Shown: positions 36,219 to 44,672, numbered from the stretch's first letter. The stretch is DNA of 64,000 bases from 2-02-FULL-66-14 sp037443705 (GCA_037443705.1 JBBINV010000010.1:1-64000), one strand, 5' to 3'. Notes: a model not told the origin generated them from the letters alone. Translations and numbers: made by a program.

Positions 36219-37073
36219 GTGGCGGAAGCCCGTCGACGCAGGCTGCGGTGCGCCTCGAGCGCGGGGCTGCACCGCCTCTCGTACCTGGAGTGGGGCGACC
36301 CGGCCAACGACCGGGTGCTCGTGTGCGTGCACGGGCTCACGCGCTGCGCGCGCGACTTCGAGCGCTTCGCGCACGCGATGGCCGACCGCTACCGCGTCGT
36401 CTGCCCCGACGTCGCAGGGCGTGGCGACTCCGACTGGCTCGCCGATCCGAAACTCTACGCGCTCCCGCAGTACATCGCCGACATGGTGACGCTGATTGCG
36501 CGCCTGGACGTCGAGACCGTGCACTGGGTGGGGACCTCGATGGGCGGCCTGATCGGCATGGCGCTTGCGGCGCAGAGCGACTCGCCGGTCGCGCGCCTGG
36601 TGATGAACGACGCCGGTCCCGTGATCACCCGGGCGTCGCTCGAGCGCATCGGCGCCTATCTCGGAGCCGCGCCGGTGTTCCCCACGGTGGAGGCGGCGGA
36701 ACAGTACGTGCGCGCGGTGAGCGCGCCCTTCGGCCCGCACAGCGACGCGCAGTGGCGCTTCCTCACCGAGATCGTTCTGCGGCCGAACCCGGGCGGCGGC
36801 TTTCGCATGCACTACGATCCCCGGATCGCCGAGCCCTTCCGTGCCGCGATGCCCGAAAACGATCTGGAGCTGTGGCCGCTCTACGACGCGATCCGCTGCC
36901 CCACGCTCGTCCTGCGCGGCGCGCACTCGGACCTCCTGACGCGCGCGACCTGCGACGAGATGGCCGCGCGCGGACCGAAGGCGAGGATCGCCGAGATCCC
37001 CGGCATCGGCCATGCGCCCACTTTGATGCACGACAGCCAGATTGCGCTCGTGCGCGGCTTTCTGCTTCAATAG
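36219..37073 (+). CDS. Alpha/beta-hydrolase
   Basis: 284 residues. LVCVHGLTRCARDFERFA provides the oxyanion-hole region, DVAGRGDSDW follows, and the nucleophile elbow GTSMGGLIG is at about residues 104-112. The acid and His are likely in LRGAHSDLLT and IPGIGHAPTLM near the C-terminus. The GTG at 36219 lies six bases after the dodecin stop, consistent with co-transcription. The substrate is unknown; a carboxylic ester or similar small molecule is likely from the fold. Confidence 0.85.
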   Translation: MAEARRRRLRCASSAGLHRLSYLEWGDPANDRVLVCVHGLTRCARDFERFAHAMADRYRVVCPDVAGRGDSDWLADPKLYALPQYIADMVTLIARLDVETVHWVGTSMGGLIGMALAAQSDSPVARLVMNDAGPVITRASLERIGAYLGAAPVFPTVEAAEQYVRAVSAPFGPHSDAQWRFLTEIVLRPNPGGGFRMHYDPRIAEPFRAAMPENDLELWPLYDAIRCPTLVLRGAHSDLLTRATCDEMAARGPKARIAEIPGIGHAPTLMHDSQIALVRGFLLQ

Positions 37074-37079
37074 CGCGGC

Positions 37080-37538
37080 ATGCGGACGTGGATGCTCGCT
37101 CTTCTTGTCGTGCCGATCGTTTCCCTCGCCGGCGTGACCGAGCACGCGCCGGCCGGCACGTTCCAGGAGACGTTCCTCGTGCTGCCCGAGGACGTCGCCG
37201 ACGCCGCCAGGGCGAAGAAGCGCGTCATCGTCTTCTTCGAGCAGGAGGGCTGTCCCGCGTGCCTCCGGATGGCCAGGGAGACCTTCGCCGATGAAGGCAT
37301 CGCGGCCCGCCTGCGGAGGGACTTCGTGCTCCTCGCGCTCGACACGTTCGGTGCGCGCGAGACCACGTGGCTCGATGGCCGGTCGCGCCCGGAGAAGGAG
37401 CTCGCGCGGCACCTCGGCATCCGCGGCACTCCGACGGTGATGATCCTGGACGAGCGCGGCCAGACCGCGCACCGCTTCGTGGGCTTTCGCGACGCGCGCG
37501 CATTCGGCGCGATTCTGGATTCTTCGGGACCCCGGTAG
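37080..37538 (+). CDS. Secreted thioredoxin-fold protein
   Basis: 152 residues. The N-terminal RTWMLALLVVPIVSLAG is a signal peptide. A thioredoxin-like domain follows with the redox pair CPAC (EQEGCPACLRMARETF, about residues 58-61) and the cis-Pro region RGTPTVMILDERG. It resembles SoxW/DsbD-gamma-like periplasmic reductants. It starts seven bases after the hydrolase gene. The partner is unknown. Confidence 0.85.
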   Translation: MRTWMLALLVVPIVSLAGVTEHAPAGTFQETFLVLPEDVADAARAKKRVIVFFEQEGCPACLRMARETFADEGIAARLRRDFVLLALDTFGARETTWLDGRSRPEKELARHLGIRGTPTVMILDERGQTAHRFVGFRDARAFGAILDSSGPR

Positions 37539-37666
37539 CGCCCGAGGAGCATGCGGCCTTCGAGGCTGCTTCGGGTTCGAAGGCGGCACTTGCCGCGGTT
37601 GCTATGATGGCGCCGGGAGCGCCCGGCGCGATTGCCACGATCCCACCGGAAAGGAGAGTTCCCGCG

Positions 37667-38308
37667 GTGAAGGCCCTGAAACCGACCGAGCGCAGCCGGG
37701 TGCGGCGCCTGCCCAGACGCGCGCGCTACGACCGCGACACGCTCGACGCGATCCTCGACGCGGGACTCGTGTGCCACATCGGCTACGCGATCGGGGGACA
37801 GCCCTACGTCACGCCCACCGCCTACTGGCGCGAGGGCGACGCGGTGTACTGGCACGGCTCGTCGAAGAGCCGGATGCTGCTCGCGCTCGAGAAGCGCCCC
37901 GAGGTCTGCTTCACGGTGACGAGCCTGGAGGGCCTGGTGCTTGCGCGCTCCGCGTTCCACATGTCGGTCAACTACCGCTCGGCGATGCTTTTCGGGCGGC
38001 CGCACAAGGTGGATGATCCGGCCGAGAAGCTCGAGAAGATGGAGGCGTTCGTGGAGCGGCTGTATCCCGGACACTGGAAGTCGCTTCGGCCCGTGAAGAC
38101 CAGGGAGCTGAAGGCGATAACGGTCATGGGGCTGCGCATCGAGGAGGCTTCGGCCAAGGTTCGCACCGGCCCGCCGATCGACGAGCCCGGGGACTACGCG
38201 CTCCCGATCTGGGCGGGCGTGGTGCCGGTGCGCTTGACGCTCGGCGCACCGGCGGACGACGGGCGCCTCGCGCCGGGCACGGGCGGACCGCCGAGGGTGC
38301 GGTTATGA
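37667..38308 (+). CDS. Pyridoxamine 5'-phosphate oxidase-family flavin protein
   Basis: 213 residues from GTG at 37667, supported by AAGGAGA at 37651-37657. The split-barrel flavin-binding family is evident: VCHIGYAIGGQPYVTPTAYW, VYWHGSSKSRMLLALE, RSAFHMSVNYRSAMLFGRPH, and a C-terminal extension typical of the PNPOx-like 'nitroimidazole resistance' group. FMN or haem binding is likely; the reaction is unknown. The ATG of a small GatC-like gene overlaps its stop (ATGA). The 128 bases before it hold nothing recognisable. Confidence 0.82.
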   Translation: MKALKPTERSRVRRLPRRARYDRDTLDAILDAGLVCHIGYAIGGQPYVTPTAYWREGDAVYWHGSSKSRMLLALEKRPEVCFTVTSLEGLVLARSAFHMSVNYRSAMLFGRPHKVDDPAEKLEKMEAFVERLYPGHWKSLRPVKTRELKAITVMGLRIEEASAKVRTGPPIDEPGDYALPIWAGVVPVRLTLGAPADDGRLAPGTGGPPRVRL

Positions 38309-38487
38309 GCGACGTTTCGAAGATCATTCTGAGGAATCTCGGAATCGAGATTCCGGCGGAACGGGCTGACGCCATCGCTCGCACGCTGGAGACGATGCTC
38401 GAGGCCGAGCGCGCGGCGACCGGCAGATTGCAATTCGAGCAGGAGCCTTCGGGTTTCCTTTCCGAGATCGAAAAGGAAATTCCGTGA
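38305..38487 (+). CDS. AtzG-like small amidase subunit
   Basis: 60 residues: VSKIILRNLGIEIPAERADA then ARTLETMLEAERAA and FEQEPSGFL, an all-helical GatC-like protein. It overlaps the following amidase by ATGA-type coupling. In the cyanuric acid pathway the small protein AtzG forms a complex with the amidase AtzE, as GatC does with GatA; the size and position fit that model. The family is inferred from context and pattern. Confidence 0.72.
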   Translation: MSDVSKIILRNLGIEIPAERADAIARTLETMLEAERAATGRLQFEQEPSGFLSEIEKEIP

Positions 38488-39899
38488 CGGCAATTCCCGA
38501 GCTCACGGCGGCAGACCTCGCGCGCCGCATCCGGCGCCGCGAAGTCTCGGCGGCGGAGGCGATGACGCAGACGCTCGTCGCGATGAAGCGCGCGCACGAA
38601 CGGCTGAACTGCGCGGTGCGCATCGACGAAGAGCAGGCGCTCGCCGCGGCGCGCGCGGTGGACGCCGCTCTGGCGCGGGGGCAGGTGCTCGGACCGCTCG
38701 CTGGCGTGCCGATGGCGCACAAGGACATGTTCTACCGCGAAGGCGTGGCCTCCTCCTGCGGCTCGAAAATCGCGCGCGACCGCAAGGCCGCGACCACGGC
38801 CACGGTGTTGAAACGTCTGGACGCGGCGGGGGCGATCCAGTTCGGCGTGCTGCACATGGTCGAATTCGCCTACGGGCCGACCGGCCACAACTGGCACCTC
38901 GGCCACTGCCGCAACGCCTGGAGTCCGGAGCACATCACCGGCGGCTCTTCCAGCGGCTCGGGGACCTCGATCGCGGCGCGCGCGAACTTCGCCGCGCTCG
39001 GCTCGGACACCGGCGGTTCGATCCGGCTTCCGGCGCACTTCTGCGGCGTGACGGGCTTGAAGCCGACTTACGGGCGCGTGCCGCGCGCCGGCGCCATGCC
39101 GCTTTCGTTCTCGCTCGACACGGTGGGGCCGCTCGCGCGCACTGCCGAGGACTGCGCGCTGGTGCTCCAGGCGATCGCGGGCGCGGACGCGGCCGACCCT
39201 ACCGCGAGCCGAAGGCCGGTGCCGGACTATCGGGCGGCGCTCGCGCGGCCGGTGAACGGCCTGCGGATCGGCGTGCCGCGGGCCTTCTTCTACGACAGGA
39301 TCGACGCTTCGATCGAAAAGCCGGTGCGCGCGAGCCAGGAGGTGTTCCGGTCCCTCGGCTGCGAGATCGTCGAAGTGCCGATGCCCGATCTCGAGCGCTG
39401 GAACCAGGCGGCGATCGCGATCATCACCGCGGAGGCCGCGGCGCTGCACGCGGCGTGGCTGCGCGAGCGGCCGCAGGACTATTCGGAGCAGGTGCGCGCG
39501 CGCCTGGAACTCGGCGCCGCGGTCGGCGCGGTGCAGTACGTGAACGCGCTGCGGCTTCGCGGCGAGGCGCTGCGGATCTGGAACGGGGAAGTCATGTCCA
39601 AGATCGACGCGGTGCACGCGCCGTGCGTGGCGTTTCCCACGCCCACGATCGCCGAGACCGACGTCGGCGGCGGGCCGAAGATGGCGCAGGTGATCGCGCA
39701 GGCGACGCGCCTCATGCGGCCCGCGAATTTCCTCGGACTGCCCTCGCTCGCGCTGCCCTGCGGCTTCCAGCCGAACGGGCTGCCGGTCGCGTTCCAGCTG
39801 ATCGGGCGGCCGTTCGGCGAAGGGCAGCTGCTGCGGCTCGGACATGCGTATCAGATGAACACGGGCTTTCATCGGGAGGGTCCCCATGGAAAAACCTGA
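38484..39899 (+). CDS. Amidase-signature enzyme (AtzE/GatA-like)
   Basis: 471 residues. The amidase signature is intact: Lys of the Ser-cisSer-Lys triad in GVPMAHKDMFYREGV (about residue 78), the Gly/Ser loop GGSSSGSGTSIAARA (about 153-167) and the second Ser in SDTGGSIRLPAHFCG. Such enzymes hydrolyse amides or carboxybiuret-like compounds. The gene is coupled to a 60-residue AtzG-like partner. Its 3' end overlaps the DUF6781 gene. The rest of the cyanurate pathway is not in the window, so the substrate is open. Confidence 0.9.
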   Translation: MTAIPELTAADLARRIRRREVSAAEAMTQTLVAMKRAHERLNCAVRIDEEQALAAARAVDAALARGQVLGPLAGVPMAHKDMFYREGVASSCGSKIARDRKAATTATVLKRLDAAGAIQFGVLHMVEFAYGPTGHNWHLGHCRNAWSPEHITGGSSSGSGTSIAARANFAALGSDTGGSIRLPAHFCGVTGLKPTYGRVPRAGAMPLSFSLDTVGPLARTAEDCALVLQAIAGADAADPTASRRPVPDYRAALARPVNGLRIGVPRAFFYDRIDASIEKPVRASQEVFRSLGCEIVEVPMPDLERWNQAAIAIITAEAAALHAAWLRERPQDYSEQVRARLELGAAVGAVQYVNALRLRGEALRIWNGEVMSKIDAVHAPCVAFPTPTIAETDVGGGPKMAQVIAQATRLMRPANFLGLPSLALPCGFQPNGLPVAFQLIGRPFGEGQLLRLGHAYQMNTGFHREGPHGKT

Positions 39900-40563
39900 A
39901 GAGCCTTCGGGCGAGCGCATCCGGCAGCAGGCGAGCGAATCGGTGCGCGCCGGGATCGACATCCAGGCTCGCGTCCACGACATCACGCTCGCGGCGCTGA
40001 CGGGCGGAAGATTCGACCCGAAGGCGGTGCGCGAGGTGGTGCGGGCGGTCGCCGAAGGGGTCGCGCTCGGCGCGGAGTCGAGCCGCACGGAGATGCGCCG
40101 GTCGCTTGCGGACGCGTTTCACGGCATCGACGAGGCGCTGCGCAAGTCCGCCGAAGCCGGGCAGACGGCGCTGCGCCAGCTCGTCACGACCGGCCGGGGC
40201 TTCACCGACAACGAGCTGAAGAGCGCGCTCGGAAATCTCCGGCGCATCGAGGACGACTTCATCGCCACCATGGCCCAGGTATCGGACGCGGCGAGCGCGC
40301 GCGTCCGGCCCGAGCTGCGCAAGGTGCTGGACGAGGCGCGCCGCAGCGGCACCGAGACCGGACGCCAGGTCGCGTCCACCATGGCGGAATTCGCGCAGCG
40401 CGCCTCCCTCGCCTCTATCGAGGTGACCCTCGCGGGCATCGAGACCGCGGGCGAGGTGGGGGCACGCTTCGCGCAGCTCGCGAGCGGCGTGCTCGCGGGC
40501 CTCGCCGACGCGCTGCGCAAGCCTTCTTCGGGATCCCCGGAAAAGAATCCCGGCCGGGAGTAG
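39886..40563 (+). CDS. DUF6781 family protein
   Basis: 225 residues without a signal peptide, mostly alanine-rich amphipathic helix: RVHDITLAALTGGRFDPKAV, REVVRAVAEGVALGAESSR, and ARFAQLASGVLAGLADALRK. The composition and pattern match the DUF6781 family of Betaproteobacteria, often found near an ABC1 kinase as here; the kinase gene starts four bases after its stop. It resembles granule-surface phasins in being a long amphipathic helical protein, but that likeness is only compositional. Function unknown. Confidence 0.75.
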   Translation: MEKPEEPSGERIRQQASESVRAGIDIQARVHDITLAALTGGRFDPKAVREVVRAVAEGVALGAESSRTEMRRSLADAFHGIDEALRKSAEAGQTALRQLVTTGRGFTDNELKSALGNLRRIEDDFIATMAQVSDAASARVRPELRKVLDEARRSGTETGRQVASTMAEFAQRASLASIEVTLAGIETAGEVGARFAQLASGVLAGLADALRKPSSGSPEKNPGRE

Positions 40564-40566
40564 CGC

Positions 40567-42258
40567 GTGCTCCGGGAAACCCTCGGCATCATGCGCGACC
40601 TGCCGAGGCTGCGCGAGATCTCGTCGGTCTTCATCCGGCACGGCCTGGGCGACGTGGTGCAGCGCACGGGCGTGGCGGGCATCTTCGAGCGCGCGGGCGA
40701 GATCCTGCACCTGGGCGGGAGCGCGGAAGAAGCGATGCGCCTGGAGCCGGCGGCGCGCGCGCGCCTCGCGCTCGAGGAGCTGGGGCCCACCTTCGTCAAG
40801 CTCGGACAGGTGCTCGCCACGCGCGTCGACGTCTTCCCGCCGCGCTGGATCGCCGAGTTCGAGAAGCTGCACGCGGAGGTGCCGCCAGTGCCGTTCGAGG
40901 AGCTCCTGCCCGAGCTCGAGCATGCGCTCGGGAAATCGCCCTTCGAGGTATTCCGCGGCCTCGACACGGCGGCGCACGGCTCCGCCTCGATCGCGCAGGT
41001 GCATCGCGCGAAGCTCGTGGACGGCACGCCCGTGGTGCTCAAGGTCCGGCGCCCGGGCATCGGCGCCAAGATCGCGGCGGACCTGCGCATCCTCAGGCAC
41101 ATCGCCGAGCTGATCGAGGCCGAGCTTCCCGAGGCGCGGCGCTACCGCCCCGCCGAGATCGCGGCGCAGTTCGCGCGGTCGCTCGCGCGCGAGCTGGATT
41201 TCACCGTGGAGGCGCGCTCGATCGAGCGCTTCGCGAAGAACTTCGCGGCGCACCCCTACATCGTCATCCCGAAGGTCTATCCGCAGTGGACGAGCGAATC
41301 GCTGCTCGTGCAGGAGCACGTGGCGGGCGTGCCCGCCTCGGACACCGCGGCGGTGGAGCGCGCGGGGCTCGACCGCAAGATCCTGGCCGCGCGCGGCGCC
41401 GAATCGGTGCTCAAGATGATCCTGCTCGACGGGTTCTTCCACGCCGATCCGCATCCCGGCAACGTTTTCTACCTGCCGGAGAACCGCATCGTCATGATCG
41501 ACTTCGGCATGGTCGGGCGCCTGAGCCCGCTCAGGCGCCGCCAGGTGATCGATCTCCTGGCCGGCCTCGCGCGCCTGGAGGAGGAGCCGATGCTCGACGT
41601 GCTGCTCGACTGGGCGGGTGAGGCCTGGGTCGACGAGGCGAAGCTCTCCGAGGACGTGAACGAGCTCGTCTACGAGTACGAGGGCGTGCCGCTCAAGGAC
41701 GTGCGCATCGGCGCCCTCATCCGCCAGTTCGCGGCGATCGTGCGCGAGCACTCGATCGTGCTGCCGCCGGACCTGACGCTGATGTTCAAGGCGCTGATCA
41801 CCATGGAGGGCCTCGGGCGCCAGTACGACCCGGACTTCCACGTGATCGACCACCTCGCGCCGATGCTCCGGAAGGCGCTCGCCGAGCGCTACCGCCCCAC
41901 GGAGCTGCTGCGCCGCGGCCGCAGCGCTCTCACCGACTTCGTGAGCGTGCTGGGGAGCGTGCCGCGCGACATGGCGCGGCTGCTGCGCGAGGCGCGCCGC
42001 GGCAAGACCCGCGTGGACCTCGACTTGAAGCGCCTGGACGCCTTCGGGCGGCAGCTCGACCGGACGCTCGATCGCGTGACGGTCGGCATCATGACCGCCT
42101 CGCTCGTGATCGGCTCGGCGATCGTAATGACCGTCTCCGAGGGCCCCGAGCTCCTCGGCATCCCGGTGCTGACCGCGCTCGGGCTCCTCGGCTACCTGCT
42201 CGCTTTCCTGAACAGCCTCTGGATCCTGTACGGAATCTGGCGCTCCGGCAAGGAATGA
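40567..42258 (+). CDS. ABC1/UbiB-family atypical kinase
   Basis: 563 residues. The KxGQ motif is in LGPTFVKLGQVLATR (about residue 80) and the ATP-binding Ala-rich loop in GSASIAQVHRAKL, with Lys in VLKVRRPG. The catalytic region ADPHPGN and the metal-binding DFG-like IDFGMVG are present. Two C-terminal hydrophobic segments (ITVGI-like and LLGYLLAFLNSLWILYG) fit membrane attachment. UbiB/ABC1 proteins support isoprenoid-quinone biosynthesis and lipid trafficking. GTG start four bases after the DUF6781 gene. Confidence 0.92.
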   Translation: MLRETLGIMRDLPRLREISSVFIRHGLGDVVQRTGVAGIFERAGEILHLGGSAEEAMRLEPAARARLALEELGPTFVKLGQVLATRVDVFPPRWIAEFEKLHAEVPPVPFEELLPELEHALGKSPFEVFRGLDTAAHGSASIAQVHRAKLVDGTPVVLKVRRPGIGAKIAADLRILRHIAELIEAELPEARRYRPAEIAAQFARSLARELDFTVEARSIERFAKNFAAHPYIVIPKVYPQWTSESLLVQEHVAGVPASDTAAVERAGLDRKILAARGAESVLKMILLDGFFHADPHPGNVFYLPENRIVMIDFGMVGRLSPLRRRQVIDLLAGLARLEEEPMLDVLLDWAGEAWVDEAKLSEDVNELVYEYEGVPLKDVRIGALIRQFAAIVREHSIVLPPDLTLMFKALITMEGLGRQYDPDFHVIDHLAPMLRKALAERYRPTELLRRGRSALTDFVSVLGSVPRDMARLLREARRGKTRVDLDLKRLDAFGRQLDRTLDRVTVGIMTASLVIGSAIVMTVSEGPELLGIPVLTALGLLGYLLAFLNSLWILYGIWRSGKE

Positions 42259-42268
42259 GAAAAACCGG

Positions 42269-42320
42269 AAAAACCGGGACAGACCCGGTTTTTGCCGATT
42301 CCGGGTCTGTCCCGGTTTTT
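42269..42320. repeat. Perfect 20-bp inverted repeat AAAAACCGGGACAGACCCGG
   Basis: The arms 42269-42288 and 42301-42320 are perfect reverse complements with a 12-base spacer that itself begins with T-tract. The right arm touches the stop of the monophosphatase gene, and the left lies 11 bases past the kinase stop. It can act as a bidirectional terminator. The core GGGACAGACCCGG with A/T flanks looks like REP-type mobile repeats that I recall from GC-rich proteobacteria; no transposase is present. Confidence 0.8.
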
Positions 42321-43150
42321 CACGGCCCGAGCAGCGCCGCGCGCGCGAGGCGCCAGCTCGCTTCGTCCGGCGCGCACAGCAGCCCGCCCGAGCGGTGGGT
42401 CGGTACATACTCCGAGCCGTCGAAGTGCGCGCTGTAGCCGCCCGCCTCGCGGTGGAGGAGCCACCCGGCGGCGTGGTCCCAAGGCATGAGCCGGTTGTAG
42501 AAGAGCAGATGGCACCTGCCCGAGGCCGCGAGGCGGTACTCGTGCGCGGCGCAGCGCAGCCACGTGAAGCTTCCGAGCCGCGGCAGGTTCCCGAGCACGG
42601 TGCGGCGCAGCGGCTCCGGCAGAAACCGGGTCCCCGCGATGGCTTCCATCCCGGCCACCGGCACCGCCGGCGCGACGCGCAGCCCGCTATGCGAGCCTTC
42701 TTCATCCTCGATCCACGCGCCCGAGCCTCGCAACGCATAGGCCCAGTCGTGGCAGACGGGATCGTGGATCGCGCCCGCGACGACTTCGCCGCGCACGGTG
42801 ACCGCCGCCATCACGCCGAAGAGCGGAAGATGGGACGCGAAGTTCTTCGTGCCGTCCAGCGGATCCACGAGGAACGCCAGGTCCGCAGTCCCGATCGCCT
42901 CCAGCAGCGCGGGGTTCCGGTCCGCGCTCTCCTCGCCGATGATCGCCGCGCCGGGAAACGCCTCCTTCAGAGCCGTGCCGATCGCCGCCTCGGCCGCTTC
43001 GTCCGCCTCGGTGACGATGTCGATCGCGGAGGATTTCTGCCGGATCTGCGCCGCATGGAGCTTCCGGAACCGTGGCATGATCTCCTCGCGCGCCGCCGCG
43101 GCGATGATTTGCCCGACGCGATGCAAGTCGGAAAGGGCAATTGCGGTCAT
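42320..43150 (-). CDS. Inositol monophosphatase-family phosphatase
   Basis: 276 residues. Metal-binding motifs of the FIG/IMPase superfamily are intact: Glu in IGEES, the DPLDGTKNF motif (about residues 98-106), and WDHAAGWLLHREAGG at the C-terminal metal site. Members hydrolyse inositol phosphate, histidinol phosphate or PAP; SuhB versus HisN type cannot be told. The ATG overlaps the stop of a 47-residue gene (ATGA). It converges with the ABC1 kinase across the 20-bp inverted repeat. Confidence 0.88.
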   Translation of the reverse strand: MTAIALSDLHRVGQIIAAAAREEIMPRFRKLHAAQIRQKSSAIDIVTEADEAAEAAIGTALKEAFPGAAIIGEESADRNPALLEAIGTADLAFLVDPLDGTKNFASHLPLFGVMAAVTVRGEVVAGAIHDPVCHDWAYALRGSGAWIEDEEGSHSGLRVAPAVPVAGMEAIAGTRFLPEPLRRTVLGNLPRLGSFTWLRCAAHEYRLAASGRCHLLFYNRLMPWDHAAGWLLHREAGGYSAHFDGSEYVPTHRSGGLLCAPDEASWRLARAALLGP

Positions 43151-43290
43151 CTCTTGCGCCGCCGCGCCGCTTTCCTGAGAGCAAGCCGCCTGAGAAGGCT
43201 GCGCGCGCGCTTCATTACCGTGGCGGCGGAGACGAGTTGACCGGCATCCGCTTCCGCCAGGCCTTCGCGGACCGCGCGCTTCCACTTCAT
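43147..43290 (-). CDS. 47-residue basic protein, antitoxin-like N-terminus
   Basis: A small frame whose ATG overlaps the nucleotidyltransferase stop and whose TGA overlaps the monophosphatase ATG. The product begins MKWKRAVREGLAEADAGQLV and ends in a very basic tail (KAARRRKR). The REGLAEADAG..V part resembles ParD/CopG-type antitoxin helices. It is too short for a full ribbon-helix-helix. Coupling on both sides argues that it is translated. Function unknown. Confidence 0.6.
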   Translation of the reverse strand: MKWKRAVREGLAEADAGQLVSAATVMKRARSLLRRLALRKAARRRKR

Positions 43291-44060
43291 TGGCCGCCCC
43301 ATGCCTCGGCGAGGCACTCCCGGAATACGACATCCAATATGGCCGGATCAGGCGATTCACCCGAGGAAAGCGCGATCGCCGACTCCTGGAGTTGCTCGAG
43401 CGTCGACTCGATGAATGCATTGAGGGCGGGCACCCGCGGTCCTTCGTCGAGCTCTTCGCCTGCACGCTTGCGTTTCAACAGATCCTCGATCGCAGGCAGG
43501 AGGTGGCGCGGCAGCTGGTCATCTACGAGCCTCGCGAACTCCATCGGTGGCATCGTGCGATGTTGCTTGATCCAGCAGCAGGCCAGCACCGGTCGGAGCA
43601 CGTAGAAATACTTCTTCATCCACACCGTTTCGCCATGAAGGTACTCGCGATAGTTCCTTGCAGCCATGTGCAGATAGTGGCGCAGGCACGATTCCGCCGA
43701 AAAGAACACCCCTGATAGCTCCCTCAGGCGCGCGGCGAGCGACTGTCTTTCGCGATAGACGATGGGAGAGCGCAGCCATTCCAGAAGCGCCGGATTCGAC
43801 TTGGCAAAGAGTTGAAGGGCCTTTCGAACGTCCCAACCGCTCGCATCGAGACCGCCGTCGATCGGGCATTCGATAACATCGCGCTGTCGCCTCACCGAGA
43901 GGTACCAGTCCCTCGGATGCGCATAGACGAACCGGACGTCCCAGTCGGAGTCGATCGACTCAAAGCCCCAGGCGCGGCTTCCGGACTCGGCCGCGTAGAG
44001 GACGCGCACCTGTTCGGCTTTCTCGATCGCATCGAGGCGTTCTTCGATTCGCTGCCTCAT
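43287..44060 (-). CDS. RlaP-type nucleotidyltransferase (PF10127)
   Basis: 257 residues from ATG 44060. The nucleotidyltransferase motif GSRAWGFESIDSDWDVRFVY (residues 30-49) supplies the GS and paired Asp metal ligands, followed by YLSVRRQRDVI and DVRKALQLFAKSNPALLEWL, typical of the PF10127 RNA-repair-associated family. The acceptor is unknown. It lies downstream of a MazF-type pair and upstream of a 47-residue gene, with ATGA coupling to the latter. Base composition is less GC-rich than core genes, suggesting acquired DNA. Confidence 0.82.
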   Translation of the reverse strand: MRQRIEERLDAIEKAEQVRVLYAAESGSRAWGFESIDSDWDVRFVYAHPRDWYLSVRRQRDVIECPIDGGLDASGWDVRKALQLFAKSNPALLEWLRSPIVYRERQSLAARLRELSGVFFSAESCLRHYLHMAARNYREYLHGETVWMKKYFYVLRPVLACCWIKQHRTMPPMEFARLVDDQLPRHLLPAIEDLLKRKRAGEELDEGPRVPALNAFIESTLEQLQESAIALSSGESPDPAILDVVFRECLAEAWGGQ

Positions 44061-44107
44061 ACCTTGTCGCGCCGCCGCGTGTTCGGCGAGAGCGCCACGC
44101 CCGCGCC

Positions 44108-44434
44108 TCAAGCGATCCTGCCGATGCCCAGCCAGGCGCAGACGCCTTTTTCGACGGATCCAAGCTGGTCGGATGTGAGCGCTCCGAGACGATTCATCAA
44201 ACGCACCGTCGGAACCGTGACGATGCCCTGCGCGTCGAATGCGCCGGGGCGAAGAAATCTTATTTGGAGCGCGACCTCAAAGCGTGATTGTCGAAGCGCG
44301 GTGGTGTGAGGAACGACGGTGACCAGCGCTCGGTCCGATTCTTCGAGCGGGACGCTTAGAACCAGGCATGGCCTGACCTTTGCCGCCAGGCCGAGGTCGA
44401 CCATATAGACCTCGCCGCGAAGCGGTGTCTTCAC
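44108..44434 (-). CDS. MazF/PemK-type toxin
   Basis: 108 residues. PLRGEVYMVDLG, the N-terminal beta strand, KVRPCLVLSVP and VVPHTTALRQSRFEV match MazF/PemK-like endoribonuclease folds, as does the C-terminal VRLMNRLGALTSDQL. Such toxins cut mRNA at specific sequences and are neutralised by the partner antitoxin. The ATG overlaps the stop of the 62-residue partner gene upstream, the usual antitoxin-first order. Confidence 0.85.
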   Translation of the reverse strand: MKTPLRGEVYMVDLGLAAKVRPCLVLSVPLEESDRALVTVVPHTTALRQSRFEVALQIRFLRPGAFDAQGIVTVPTVRLMNRLGALTSDQLGSVEKGVCAWLGIGRIA

Positions 44435-44619
44435 CCCTTCGCCTCGCGACGGTCAAGCTCCAGAAACACTTGATCCGCCGCGCGGACGAATTCGTCGTCG
44501 GTTGGGAAGGAATACGGCAGCTCGGTCGCCCGGCGGAGGAGTTCCTCCAAGACCTCGCGCCGCTCCGCTTCGGACAGCGCCTCGAAGGACTTCAACAGGT
44601 GGCGTGCTGCGTCTCCCAT
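44431..44619 (-). CDS. Antitoxin partner of the MazF-type toxin
   Basis: 62 residues: HLLKSFEALSEAERREVLEE then LLRRATELPYS, an acidic helical protein like those found immediately upstream of PemK/MazF toxins. No DNA-binding domain is obvious at this length, so autoregulation by it alone is uncertain. It overlaps the toxin by ATGA. Identity rests on context and size. Confidence 0.75.
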   Translation of the reverse strand: MGDAARHLLKSFEALSEAERREVLEELLRRATELPYSFPTDDEFVRAADQVFLELDRREAKG

Positions 44620-44672
44620 GGCGGAATCATTTTACTCTCGTTCTCAATGCACATTAACGCGGATCGATCCGA

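Noticed and set aside
39712..42738. A 1,008-codon minus-strand open frame across the DUF6781 and ABC1 genes
   Set aside because: It is antisense to two well-supported genes and low in complexity; only its far 5' part overlaps a real gene, and in another frame.
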